NCBI GenBank assembly: GCA_016716535.1
Contig: JADJWD010000002.1
Coordinates: 868,001-932,000 of the forward strand
Length of the DNA stretch: 64,000 nucleotides
Source: Betaproteobacteria bacterium
Lineage (GTDB): Bacteria; Pseudomonadota; Gammaproteobacteria; Burkholderiales; Burkholderiaceae_C
Direction: 5' to 3'
Shown: in pieces, positions 55,391 to 63,392 of the stretch
Layout: every line of letters begins with the position of its first letter
Position numbering within the stretch: the stretch's first letter is position 1
The notes under the pieces: generated by a model
Databases searched by the model: none
What the model saw: the letters and a program-made list of their open reading frames with translations, nothing else
Told to the model about the DNA's origin: nothing
Program-made: the position numbers and the translations under genes

Positions 55391-56667
55391 GCCGGCGCCG
55401 GCAGTGCCGCCAGCCGCTCGGAGGCCGGCGGGTGCGAGTAGTAGAAGCGCACGTACAGCGGGTCGGGCGTCAGCGTCGCCGCGTTGTCCTCGTGCAGCTT
55501 CAGCAGCGCCCGCGCCAAGGCGCGGCCGTCGGCTTGCGCGCAGGCGTAGGCGTCGGCCTCGAACTCGTGCCGGCGCGACCACTGCGCCGCCAGCGGCGAG
55601 ACGAAGAACATGAATGGCGGCAGCGCCAACGCGAAGAGCAGCAGTGCCAGCGCGTGGTTCGGCGCCGTGAGGTTCGGCGTGACGCCGAGCCCCGTGTAGA
55701 AGCCCGGCTGCGCCGCGAGCCAGCCGAGCAGCGCCAGGCCCGCGAGGCTGGCCGCGAAGATGCCGACCATGCGCTTGAGCACATGCCGGTGCCTGAAGTG
55801 GCCGAGTTCGTGCGCCAGCACCGCCTCCACCTCGCCGGGCGTGAGCCGCGCCAGCAGCGTGTCGAAGAAGACCACCCGCTTGGCCGCGCCGAGGCCGGTG
55901 AAGTAGGCGTTGGCATGCGCCGAGCGGCGGCTGCCGTCCATCACGAACAGGCCCTTGGCGGCGAAGCCGCAGCGCTGCATCAGCGCGCGCACGCGCTCGG
56001 CGAGCGCCGCGTCGGGCAGCGGCTCGAACTTGTTGAACAGCGGCGCGATCACCGTCGGGTACAGCACGAGCAGCACGAGGTTGAAGCCGACCCACGCCAG
56101 CCAGGCCCAAAACCACCACGCCTGCCACCAGGCGCTGCCCGAGGCGCCCATGATCCACAGGATCAGCGCCGCCAGCGGCAGGCCGATCAGCGCGCTGACG
56201 ACGACGCCCTTGGCCAAGTCCGCGAGCCACAGCCCGAGCGACATGCGGTTGAAGCCGAAGCGCTGCTCGATGCGGAAGGTCTCGACCCAGCCGAACGGCA
56301 GCTCGATGACGCCGCCGATGACCACGAACGCCGCCAGCAGCGTGAGCTGGTACGCCATGTCGCCGAAGCGCGGCTGCACGGCCTCGCGCACGGCGGCGTT
56401 CAGCGCGTCGAGCCCGCCGAGCAGCGTCCAGCCCAGCAGCACGGCGACGCCGAAGGCACCGGTCAGCATGCCGAAGCGCACACGCACGAGCGTGTAGTCG
56501 GCGGCCTTTTGGTGCGCTTCGGCCGACACGGTGGCAGAGAAGGGCAGCGGCACGTCGCCGCGGTGCCGCGCCACGTGGCGCACCTGCCGCGAGGCAAGCC
56601 ACAGCCGCACGGCGAACGAGGCCACGACGGCGGCGACGAAGAGTAGGGTGAAGGGCGAAAAGGACAT
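55387..56667 (-). CDS. M48 family metallopeptidase, Ste24-type CAAX prenyl protease-like
   Basis: 426-residue membrane protease. Several hydrophobic segments precede and follow the zinc motif HELGH near residue 283, and the third zinc ligand glutamate stands in HEFEADAYA near 360. The N-terminal domain has FRIEQRFGFNRMSLGLWLAD (core EQRFGFNRM), typical of Ste24 homologues. Bacterial members degrade or process membrane proteins. ATG at 56667. Coupled to rsgA and divergent from orn, the normal betaproteobacterial layout. Confidence 0.93.
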   Translation of the reverse strand: MSFSPFTLLFVAAVVASFAVRLWLASRQVRHVARHRGDVPLPFSATVSAEAHQKAADYTLVRVRFGMLTGAFGVAVLLGWTLLGGLDALNAAVREAVQPRFGDMAYQLTLLAAFVVIGGVIELPFGWVETFRIEQRFGFNRMSLGLWLADLAKGVVVSALIGLPLAALILWIMGASGSAWWQAWWFWAWLAWVGFNLVLLVLYPTVIAPLFNKFEPLPDAALAERVRALMQRCGFAAKGLFVMDGSRRSAHANAYFTGLGAAKRVVFFDTLLARLTPGEVEAVLAHELGHFRHRHVLKRMVGIFAASLAGLALLGWLAAQPGFYTGLGVTPNLTAPNHALALLLFALALPPFMFFVSPLAAQWSRRHEFEADAYACAQADGRALARALLKLHEDNAATLTPDPLYVRFYYSHPPASERLAALPAPA

Positions 56668-56817
56668 CGAAGCCGAGTTTAGGGGCCGCCCTGGGCCCGG
56701 CGGCGGCCGTGGCCATTGCCGGTGTACTGCCAGTGCGTGCTCAGGCGCTGCGCCGCCGGCGACAGTAGCGAGATGGTCCGCCGAACCCCGCGCAACCATG
56801 CCCGACAATCCGCCGCC

Positions 56818-57384
56818 ATGACCGCTGCCACCACCCCGCTCGCGCCCAGCGAGCACAACCTCGTCTGGATCGACCTCGAGATGACCGGCCTCGTGCCCGA
56901 GCGCGACCGCGTCATCGAGATCGCCGTCGTCGTCACCGACCCGCAGGTCACGGTGCGCGTCGAGGGCCCGGTGTTCGCGGTGCACCAGAGCGACGCGGTG
57001 CTCGACGGCATGGACGCGTGGAACAAGGGCACGCACGGCAAGAGCGGGCTTACCGAGCGCGTGCGCGCCTCCGCCATCGACGAAGCGGCGGCGAGCGCGC
57101 GTGTCATCGAGTTCCTGCGCGCGTACGTGCCGGCGGGCAAGAGCCCGATGTGCGGCAACAGCATCTGCCAGGACCGGCGCTTCCTCGCCATCCACATGCC
57201 GGCGCTCGAGGCCTTCTTCCACTACCGCAACCTCGACGTGAGCACGCTGAAGGAACTGGCGCGGCGCTGGAAGCCGGCCGTGCTCGAAGGCTTCAGGAAG
57301 GCGCAGGCGCACACGGCGCTGGCCGACATCCACGAGTCGATCGACGAGCTGCTGCACTACCGGCGGCACCTGCTGCAAGCCTGA
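56818..57384 (+). CDS. orn: Oligoribonuclease
   Basis: 188-residue DEDDh exonuclease that degrades very short RNAs, including pGpG. Catalytic residues: the D and E of WIDLEMTGL, the D of NSICQDRRF and the H and D of HTALADIHESI near the C-terminus. The start is the ATG at 56818 (MTAATTPLAPSEHNLVWIDLE); upstream codons are not conserved. Divergent from the M48 peptidase gene and followed after 19 bases by the ZIP transporter gene. Confidence 0.95.
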   Translation: MTAATTPLAPSEHNLVWIDLEMTGLVPERDRVIEIAVVVTDPQVTVRVEGPVFAVHQSDAVLDGMDAWNKGTHGKSGLTERVRASAIDEAAASARVIEFLRAYVPAGKSPMCGNSICQDRRFLAIHMPALEAFFHYRNLDVSTLKELARRWKPAVLEGFRKAQAHTALADIHESIDELLHYRRHLLQA

Positions 57385-57403
57385 GCTGCGCGCCGCGACC
57401 GAC

Positions 57404-58243
57404 GTGACGCTGCTGTACATCATCCTCGCCACCGCCGCGGGTGGCATGGTCTCGGTGGCCATCGCCGCGACGTTGACCGTCGGCGTGCTCGGGCGCGTCG
57501 TCAAGAGCCTTGTCAGCCTGTCAGCGGGCGTGCTGCTGGCGACAGCGCTGTTGAACGTGCTGCCCGAGGCGTTCTCGGCCGCAGCGGCGGCGGGCTCCCA
57601 TGCGCACGACGCGCAGGCTGCCCCGGCCCTCGAGCACCGCCCGACACCGGCGACGCTCTTCGCCACGCTGCTCGGCGGGCTGCTTTTCTTCTGGCTGCTC
57701 GAGAAGGCCGAGTTGTACCGGCACTTCCACCACCACGAAGGCGACGGCCACGACCACCATCACCACTTCGACGCCGAGCAGGCCGGCCGCGGGGGCCTGG
57801 GCGTGCTCGTCGGCGACGCCGTGCACAACTTCTGCGACGGCGTGATCATCGCCGCCGCCTTCGTCGCCGACCCGGCGCTCGGCGTCGTCACGACGCTCGC
57901 CGTGGCGCTGCACGAAATCCCGCAGGAAGCGGGCGACTTCATCGTGCTGCTCAACGCCGGCTTCAGCCGCGGCCGCGCGCTCGCCTTCAACCTGCTGTCG
58001 GGCGCCGCGGCGGTGGCCGGCGGCGTGCTCGGCTACTACCTCGTCGGGCCGTTCCAGAACCTGCTGCCGTACCTGCTGGTCGTGGCGTCGAGCAGCTTCA
58101 TCTACGTCGCCGTGGCCGACCTCCTGCCGCAGTTGCAGCAACGCCTGGCGTGGCGCGACACGGCGCTGCAGGTCGCGTGGCTGCTGGCGGGGCTGGCGCT
58201 CGTCGTGGTGGCGCGCGAGTTGCTGCACCAGCACGCGCACTGA
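57404..58243 (+). CDS. ZIP family divalent metal transporter
   Basis: 279 residues with about eight membrane segments. A histidine-rich loop, HFHHHEGDGHDHHHHF, near residue 105 separates helices 3 and 4 and would bind zinc. Helix 4 carries the VGDAVHNFCDGVIIAAAF metal-site pattern and helix 5 the LHEIPQEAGDF pattern of ZIP permeases. It moves zinc or a similar cation into the cytoplasm. Start GTG at 57404. Convergent with the UspA gene; the 42-base gap contains a GC-rich inverted repeat that might serve as a terminator. Confidence 0.92.
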   Translation: MTLLYIILATAAGGMVSVAIAATLTVGVLGRVVKSLVSLSAGVLLATALLNVLPEAFSAAAAAGSHAHDAQAAPALEHRPTPATLFATLLGGLLFFWLLEKAELYRHFHHHEGDGHDHHHHFDAEQAGRGGLGVLVGDAVHNFCDGVIIAAAFVADPALGVVTTLAVALHEIPQEAGDFIVLLNAGFSRGRALAFNLLSGAAAVAGGVLGYYLVGPFQNLLPYLLVVASSSFIYVAVADLLPQLQQRLAWRDTALQVAWLLAGLALVVVARELLHQHAH

Positions 58244-58285
58244 GCCCGTGCACCGGCGCGCGCCGCCGCCGCGACGGCGGCCGCC

Positions 58286-58720
58286 TCAGCGCACCACCAG
58301 CACCGGCAGCGTCGTGTGCGTCAGCACGCGCGAGGTTTCGCTGCCGAGCAGCAGCGCGCTGACGCCGCGCCGGCCGTGCGAGGCCATCACGATCACGTCG
58401 CAGTTCTGCGTCTTCGCGTGGTCGAGGATCGCCTCCCACGGGTGGATCGCCTCGACCGTGTGCGCCTGGCAGGTGACGCCGGCGGCGCGCGCGGCGTCGG
58501 CGGCGGCCTGCACGCGGGCGGCGGCGATGCGCTCCTGCGCGTCGTAGAACTCCTGCGGCGGCACCGGCTGCATCTCGGAGATGGCGCTGTACGGGAACGG
58601 CTCCTTCACCGACAGCGCGTAGATCTGCGCGCCCGACAACTTGGCCAGCGAGATGGCCGTGGCCAGGGCCTTCTCGGTGACTTCCGAGCCGTCGGTGGGG
58701 AAGAGGATGCGCTTGTACAT
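58286..58720 (-). CDS. Universal stress protein (UspA family)
   Basis: 144 residues. The N-terminus YKRILFPTDGSEVTEKAL and the C-terminal nucleotide-binding motif SHGRRGVSALLLGSETSRVL (core G-2x-G-9x-GS) mark an ATP-binding Usp. Small cytoplasmic stress protein. The ATG at 58720 has AGGAGGTTC upstream. Single-gene unit between the convergent ZIP gene and the sulfurtransferase gene. Confidence 0.93.
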   Translation of the reverse strand: MYKRILFPTDGSEVTEKALATAISLAKLSGAQIYALSVKEPFPYSAISEMQPVPPQEFYDAQERIAAARVQAAADAARAAGVTCQAHTVEAIHPWEAILDHAKTQNCDVIVMASHGRRGVSALLLGSETSRVLTHTTLPVLVVR

Positions 58721-58808
58721 GGAACCTCCTGAAATGCGGGTTGCGTGCCGCTATTTGACCGCGTCCGCGGCCGCTTGTCGTCCTGGCAACCCCGGGCCTT
58801 GACTCCGA

Positions 58809-59693
58809 TCAACCGCGCGCGGTGGGCCGCGTCGGCTCGGCGCACCACTCGCTCCACGAACCCGGGTAGAGCACCGTGTCGGGCCAGCCGGCATGCACCA
58901 TCGCGAGCAGGTTGTGGGCGGCGGTGACGCCCGAGCCACAGTAGTGCACGACGGGCAAGGCGGGGTCCTGACCCATGTCGTCGATACCGAGCGCGGCGAA
59001 CTCGGCGCGCAGCGTGGCCGCCGGCTTGAAGCGGCCGTCGGCGCCTAGGTTGTCCTTGAAGAAGCGGTTGATGGCGCCCGGGATGTGCCCGGCCACCGGA
59101 TCGAGCGGCTCGACGTCGCCGCGAAAACGCTCCGGGGCGCGTGCATCGACGAGGCACGCCGCGCCCGGGGACAGGCGCGCGGCGAGGCCCTCGGCATCGA
59201 TCACCGGCATCGACGCGCCGGCCGCACCTTCGGCGCTCATCGGATACGGCGCGCGTGCCTTCACCTCCGGCCGCGCCGATTCGAGCTTGCCACCCGCGGC
59301 GCGCCAGGCGGCGATGCCGCCATCGAGCACGGCCACCGCCTCGTGCCCCAGCCAGCGCAGCATCCACCAGGCGCGCGCCGCGGCCGGGCCGCCCTGGGCG
59401 TCGTAGGCCACGACCTGCGTCGCCGGGCCGATGCCCCAGGCGCCCACGCGCTCGGCGAACGCGGCGCGCGCGGGCAGCGGGTGGCGGCCGTTCTTCCCGG
59501 TCTTCGCGCCACACAGGTCGCGTTCGAGGTGCGCGTGGAAGGCGCCGGGCAGGTGCGCTTCGGCGTACGCGCGCTCGCCGGCCGCGGGGTCGACGAGGTC
59601 GAAGCTGCAGTCCAGCAGGACAAGGTTGTTCGAGTCGGCTGACCGGCTTGTCAGTGCCAGCAGGTCCGTCGCAGAGATCAGGGTGCGGAACAT
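58809..59693 (-). CDS. sseA: Sulfurtransferase with tandem rhodanese domains (thiosulfate/3-mercaptopyruvate)
   Basis: 294 residues. The inactive N-terminal rhodanese domain covers ~1-150 (LLDCSFDL, YAEAHLPGAFHAHLERDL) and the catalytic one ~165-290 with the active cysteine in VVHYCGSGVTAAHNLL. The loop CGSGVT, rather than CRKGVT of thiosulfate enzymes, favours 3-mercaptopyruvate sulfurtransferase. Start ATG at 59693 (MFRTLISATDLL) after GGGAGACAAG; the longer frame upstream is not conserved. Confidence 0.9.
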   Translation of the reverse strand: MFRTLISATDLLALTSRSADSNNLVLLDCSFDLVDPAAGERAYAEAHLPGAFHAHLERDLCGAKTGKNGRHPLPARAAFAERVGAWGIGPATQVVAYDAQGGPAAARAWWMLRWLGHEAVAVLDGGIAAWRAAGGKLESARPEVKARAPYPMSAEGAAGASMPVIDAEGLAARLSPGAACLVDARAPERFRGDVEPLDPVAGHIPGAINRFFKDNLGADGRFKPAATLRAEFAALGIDDMGQDPALPVVHYCGSGVTAAHNLLAMVHAGWPDTVLYPGSWSEWCAEPTRPTARG

Positions 59694-59774
59694 CTTGTCT
59701 CCCTTCGTGTTCGGTCGGCTCGGGTCGGTTCGTGGATCATGAAGCAAGGCCGCGCGCCGGCCGCTCGACTTCGC

Positions 59775-60683
59775 TCAACTGTCGGGCGCTGCCGCCGCAT
59801 CGGGCTGCGCCTTGTCGCGCAGCTGCGTCGCGACGACGCCGGCGCCGACGATCAACGCCATGCCAAGCAGCGCGCCGGCAGTCACCGGGTCGTCGAAGAG
59901 CCACACGCCGAAGCCGAACGCAAACGCCACGCCCAGGTACTGCAGCGAGGCGATGCCGAGCGTCGCGCCGTGGCTGTAGGCGCGCGTCAGCATCCATTGC
60001 CCGCCGGCGGCGAGCAGGCCGATCGCCAGCAGCATCGCCACGCCGCGCACGCTGTGCCCGTGCCAGGTGCCGGCGACCAGCGTCACGGCCGCGCCGGCCA
60101 GCACGCCGGCCAGCGAGAAGTAGAAGACGACGCGCAGCGGCGGCTCGCCGGCGCGGCCGAGCGCCGTCACCTGCAGATAGGCCAGCGCCGCGAGCACGCC
60201 TGACAAGAGGCCGCTCAGGCCATACGGCGCCTGCTCGGCCGTCATCGTCGGGCGCAGCACGAGGGCGACGCCGGCGAAGCCGGCGAGCACGGTGGCGACG
60301 AGGCGGCCGTCGATCGCCGGACGGCCGGGCGCGACGAGCATCGCGCCGCCGATCAGGAACAGCGCAATCCACACCGACGACATGTAGTTCAGCGTCGTCG
60401 CGGTGGCCAGCGGCAGGCCGCCGATGGCGTGGAACCACAGCACGAGCGCCGTCACGCCGGTGAGGCTGCGCCAGGCGTGCATCGCCGGCACCGGCGTGGC
60501 GAGCGAGACGCCGCGCCAGCGCATCAGGCCGGCGATGACGACGAGCCCGACGAGCGAGCGGTACATCACCAACTCGCCCGCGCCATACAGCGGCGACGCC
60601 GCCTTGACGACGACGCCCATCAGCGCGAACAGCAGCGACGAGGAGAGCATCGCCAGCGGCGCGGAGAGGGCGAGGGCGGGCAT
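59775..60683 (-). CDS. DMT superfamily transporter, EamA family
   Basis: 302 residues with ten hydrophobic segments in two EamA repeats; the repeat pattern shows in VMYRSLVGLVVIAGL and WFHAIGGLPLATATTLNYMSSVW, cited by core LPLATATTLNY. Members export metabolites or amino acids. The ATG at 60683 is chosen because an earlier one at 60719 lies inside the terminator of the upstream gene. It follows the Rieske oxygenase gene by 99 bases but is separated from it by that terminator. Confidence 0.88.
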   Translation of the reverse strand: MPALALSAPLAMLSSSLLFALMGVVVKAASPLYGAGELVMYRSLVGLVVIAGLMRWRGVSLATPVPAMHAWRSLTGVTALVLWFHAIGGLPLATATTLNYMSSVWIALFLIGGAMLVAPGRPAIDGRLVATVLAGFAGVALVLRPTMTAEQAPYGLSGLLSGVLAALAYLQVTALGRAGEPPLRVVFYFSLAGVLAGAAVTLVAGTWHGHSVRGVAMLLAIGLLAAGGQWMLTRAYSHGATLGIASLQYLGVAFAFGFGVWLFDDPVTAGALLGMALIVGAGVVATQLRDKAQPDAAAAPDS

Positions 60684-60717
60684 GCGGAAATGCAGAAGGT
60701 GGTGCAGAGGGCGACGC

Positions 60718-60751
60718 AAAAAAACGCGACGGGCCGGCAGGCCGGCCCGTC
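60718..60751 (-). terminator. Rho-independent terminator after the Rieske oxygenase gene
   Basis: On the minus strand GACGGGCCGGC-CT-GCCGGCCCGTC is an 11-base perfect stem (60751-60741 with 60738-60728), followed by CGTTTTTTT. A strong intrinsic terminator, 32 bases past the stop at 60783. Confidence 0.92.
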
Positions 60752-60782
60752 GTCGTCGTACGGCCGCAAGGTCAGTGGCGCG

Positions 60783-61922
60783 TCAGAACGTGCCCTCGGC
60801 CGCCAGGCCCATCTCGCGCCGGTACCACTCGTGAAAGTGCAGCATGCCGTCTTCCATCGGACTCTGGTACGGGCCGACCTCGTTCTCGCCGCGCGCCAGC
60901 AGCGCCGCGCGCCCCTCGTCCATGCGCTCGCCGATCTCGTCGTCCTCGATGCAGGTCTCCATGTAGGCGGCCTGCTGCGCCTCGACGAACTCGCGCTCGA
61001 AGGCGACGATCTCCTCGGGGTAGAAGAACTCCACGAGGTTCAGCGTCTTGCGCGGGCCGCGCGGGAACAGCGTCGAGACGACGAGCACGTGCGGGTACCA
61101 CTCGACCATCGTCGTCGGGTACATCGTCAGCCACACCGCGCCGTGCGTCGGCGGCACGCCCTGGCGGTACTTCATCAGCGCCGCGTGCCAGCGCTCGTAG
61201 ACCTGCGAGCCGGGCTTGTTGAGCGCCTGGTGGATACCCACCGTCTGCAGCGAGTGGTTGCGCCCGAACGTCCAGCGCAGATCGTCGCAGGTGACGAAGT
61301 GGCCAAGCCCCGGGTGGAACGGGCCGACGTGGTAGTCCTCGAGGTAGACCTCGATGAACGTCTTCCAGTTGTAGTTGCACTCGTGCAGCTGGGCGCGGTC
61401 GTAGACGTAGCCGCTGAAGTCGAGCATGCCGGTGCTCTTGGCGTCGAGCGCGGCCAGCTCGGCGGGTACCGAGCGTTCCTTGCCCTCGAAGATCAGGCCG
61501 TTCCAGCGCTGCAGCGGGTACTGGCGCAGGTTCAGGCACGGGTCCTCGGCGAAGTGCGGCGCGCCGGCGAGCTTGCCGTCCAGCGCGTAGGTCCAGCGGT
61601 GCAGCGGGCAGACGATGTGGCTGCCGCCGGGGCTTTGGCCGCGGCCGCGCAGCATCACCGCCTGGCGGTGCCGGCAGACGTTGGACAGCAGCGAGATCCC
61701 GTCGGGCCCCGGGGCGTGGCGCACGAGCGCGCGGCCTTCGGCTTCCTGCGGCAACGCCAGGTAGTCGCCGACCTCGGGCACCGCGAGTTCGTGCCCCAGG
61801 TAGGCTGGAGCGAGCTGGAAGATCTTCTCTTGTTCCTGGCGGAACAAGCCCTCCTCGAAATAGCTGTGCACCGGGAGCTGCGCCTTGGCGCGCGCGTCGA
61901 GAGGGATGCTGAGGTCCGACAT
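60783..61922 (-). CDS. Aromatic ring-hydroxylating/Rieske oxygenase, alpha subunit
   Basis: 379 residues. The Rieske 2Fe-2S site has CRH near residue 86 and CPLH near 107 (NVCRHRQAVML, CPLHRWTYALDG). The catalytic domain has the mononuclear iron histidines in LEDYHVGPFHPGLGHF near 195. The family includes aromatic dioxygenases, and carnitine, choline and betaine monooxygenases. No reductase, ferredoxin or beta subunit gene is adjacent, so partners are encoded elsewhere. Start ATG at 61922 (MSDLSIPLD). It has its own terminator and appears monocistronic. Confidence 0.88.
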   Translation of the reverse strand: MSDLSIPLDARAKAQLPVHSYFEEGLFRQEQEKIFQLAPAYLGHELAVPEVGDYLALPQEAEGRALVRHAPGPDGISLLSNVCRHRQAVMLRGRGQSPGGSHIVCPLHRWTYALDGKLAGAPHFAEDPCLNLRQYPLQRWNGLIFEGKERSVPAELAALDAKSTGMLDFSGYVYDRAQLHECNYNWKTFIEVYLEDYHVGPFHPGLGHFVTCDDLRWTFGRNHSLQTVGIHQALNKPGSQVYERWHAALMKYRQGVPPTHGAVWLTMYPTTMVEWYPHVLVVSTLFPRGPRKTLNLVEFFYPEEIVAFEREFVEAQQAAYMETCIEDDEIGERMDEGRAALLARGENEVGPYQSPMEDGMLHFHEWYRREMGLAAEGTF

Positions 61923-62136
61923 GATCCGAACCAATCCTCCACAGGACAGTGAGAAGAGAGATGCGCGTAACGCGGGCGGGATTCTACCGACCCCCCCTCG
62001 GCACCGGCCTTCGTGCGGCATTTGCCACTTCATCGAGGGTGCCGCCGCACAGGGGATGGATCGATGCCGCTCGAAGCCCCGATTGGCCGCGCGGGCCGGG
62101 TGGCCCGGCAAAGCGCGGTCCGAAGACCCGATTGAC

Positions 62137-62142
62137 TAGAAT
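62137..62142 (+). promoter_or_regulatory. -10 element of the xseB-ispA-dxs promoter
   Basis: TAGAAT, 26 bases before the xseB ATG at 62169, in the divergent space with the Rieske oxygenase gene. No clear -35. Confidence 0.45.
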
Positions 62143-62168
62143 CCGCCCCTCACATTTCATGCCCCGGA

Positions 62169-62438
62169 ATGGCCAGAAGCACCGCTGCCGCGCCCGCCGC
62201 CCCCGCCGAGCGCACCGACGACCGCCCCGGGCGACCCGCCAGTTATGAGCAGGCGCTCGCCGAACTCGACCACCTCGTGCTGCAGATGGAGCAAGGCGAA
62301 CTGCCGCTGGACCGCCTGCTCGACGACTACCGGCGCGGCGCCGAGTTGCTGGCCTATTGCCGCGGCCGGCTCGAGGCCGTCGAGGCGCAAGTCAAGCTGC
62401 TCGAGGAAGGGCGGCTGAAGCCGTGGAACGGCGCATGA
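62169..62438 (+). CDS. xseB: Exodeoxyribonuclease VII small subunit
   Basis: 89 residues. The conserved pattern SYEQALAELDHLVLQMEQGELPLDRLLDDYRRGAELLAYCRGRLEAVE, cited by core ALAELDHLVLQMEQGELPL, is the XseB helical hairpin. A proline/alanine-rich N-terminal arm of ~20 residues precedes it. It associates with XseA to degrade single-stranded DNA. First in the conserved xseB-ispA-dxs group. Confidence 0.95.
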   Translation: MARSTAAAPAAPAERTDDRPGRPASYEQALAELDHLVLQMEQGELPLDRLLDDYRRGAELLAYCRGRLEAVEAQVKLLEEGRLKPWNGA

Positions 62439-62493
62439 CCCTGCGGCACTGCCGGCCGGCTCGCGCTGCGCGCCGGGCACCGAGGACGACCTG

Positions 62494-63384
62494 TTGAACG
62501 CCCGCGATCTCGACGGCTGGATGCGCCAGCAATTGCTGGAGGTAGAGCAGGCGCTCGAACGCTGGGTGCCGGGCGACAGCCCGGCCGGCCTCGGCGAGGC
62601 GATGCGCTACGGCGTGCTCGACGGCGGCAAGCGGCTGCGTCCGCTGCTCGTGCTGTCGGCGGCCGAGGCGGTGCGCGGCGACCACGAAGCGGCCATGCGC
62701 GCGGCCGTCGCCGTCGAGCTGATCCACGCCTACTCGCTGATCCACGACGACATGCCGTGCATGGACAACGACGTGTTGCGCCGGGGCAAGCCGACGGTGC
62801 ACGTGAAGTTCGGCGAAGCGCAGGCGATGCTCGCCGGCGACGCGATGCAGGCGCTGGCCTTCGAGGTGCTCACACCTGAGGCCGGAGTCGCGCCGGCGTT
62901 GCAGGCGCGGCTCGTGGGCCTCTTGGCCCGCGCGGCCGGGCACATCGGCATGGCCGGCGGGCAGGCGATCGACCTGGCGAGCATCGGCAAGCCGCTGACC
63001 GAAAGTGCGCTGCGCGACATGCACCGGCGCAAGACCGGCGCGCTGCTGCAGGCCAGCGTGCTGATGGGCGCGGCCTGCGGCAGCACGACGCCGCAGAGCT
63101 GGCAGGCGCTGCAGGACTACGGCGCCGCGATCGGCCTGGCCTTCCAGGTCGTCGACGACATCCTCGACGTGACGCAGGCCTCCGAGACCCTCGGCAAGAC
63201 GGCCGGCAAGGACCTCGAGGACAACAAGCCGACCTACGTGTCGGTGCTCGGGCTCGACGCAGCGCGCCGCCATGCGCAGGAGCTGTGCGCGCAGGCCCAC
63301 CAGGCGCTGGCGCGCAGCGGGCTCGAAGCCGCCACCGCGACGCTCGCGCTGCTGGCCGACCGCGTCGTCGAGCGCGAGAACTGA
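62494..63384 (+). CDS. ispA: Polyprenyl synthetase, farnesyl diphosphate synthase type
   Basis: 296 residues. Both aspartate-rich motifs are visible: DDMPCMDND near residue 86 and DDILD near 226; GGKRLRPLLV near 48 binds isopentenyl diphosphate, and KTGALLQASVLMGA marks the chain-length region. It condenses isopentenyl and dimethylallyl/geranyl diphosphates. The TTG at 62494 has GAGG eight bases upstream; ATG at 62521 is the alternative. Nine bases before dxs, which supplies its precursors. Confidence 0.95.
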   Translation: MNARDLDGWMRQQLLEVEQALERWVPGDSPAGLGEAMRYGVLDGGKRLRPLLVLSAAEAVRGDHEAAMRAAVAVELIHAYSLIHDDMPCMDNDVLRRGKPTVHVKFGEAQAMLAGDAMQALAFEVLTPEAGVAPALQARLVGLLARAAGHIGMAGGQAIDLASIGKPLTESALRDMHRRKTGALLQASVLMGAACGSTTPQSWQALQDYGAAIGLAFQVVDDILDVTQASETLGKTAGKDLEDNKPTYVSVLGLDAARRHAQELCAQAHQALARSGLEAATATLALLADRVVEREN

Positions 63385-63392
63385 GTTCTTCC

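Noticed and set aside
57724..57775. Histidine-rich stretch as a separate metal-binding peptide gene
   Set aside because: It is the cytoplasmic loop of the ZIP transporter, a normal feature of that family.
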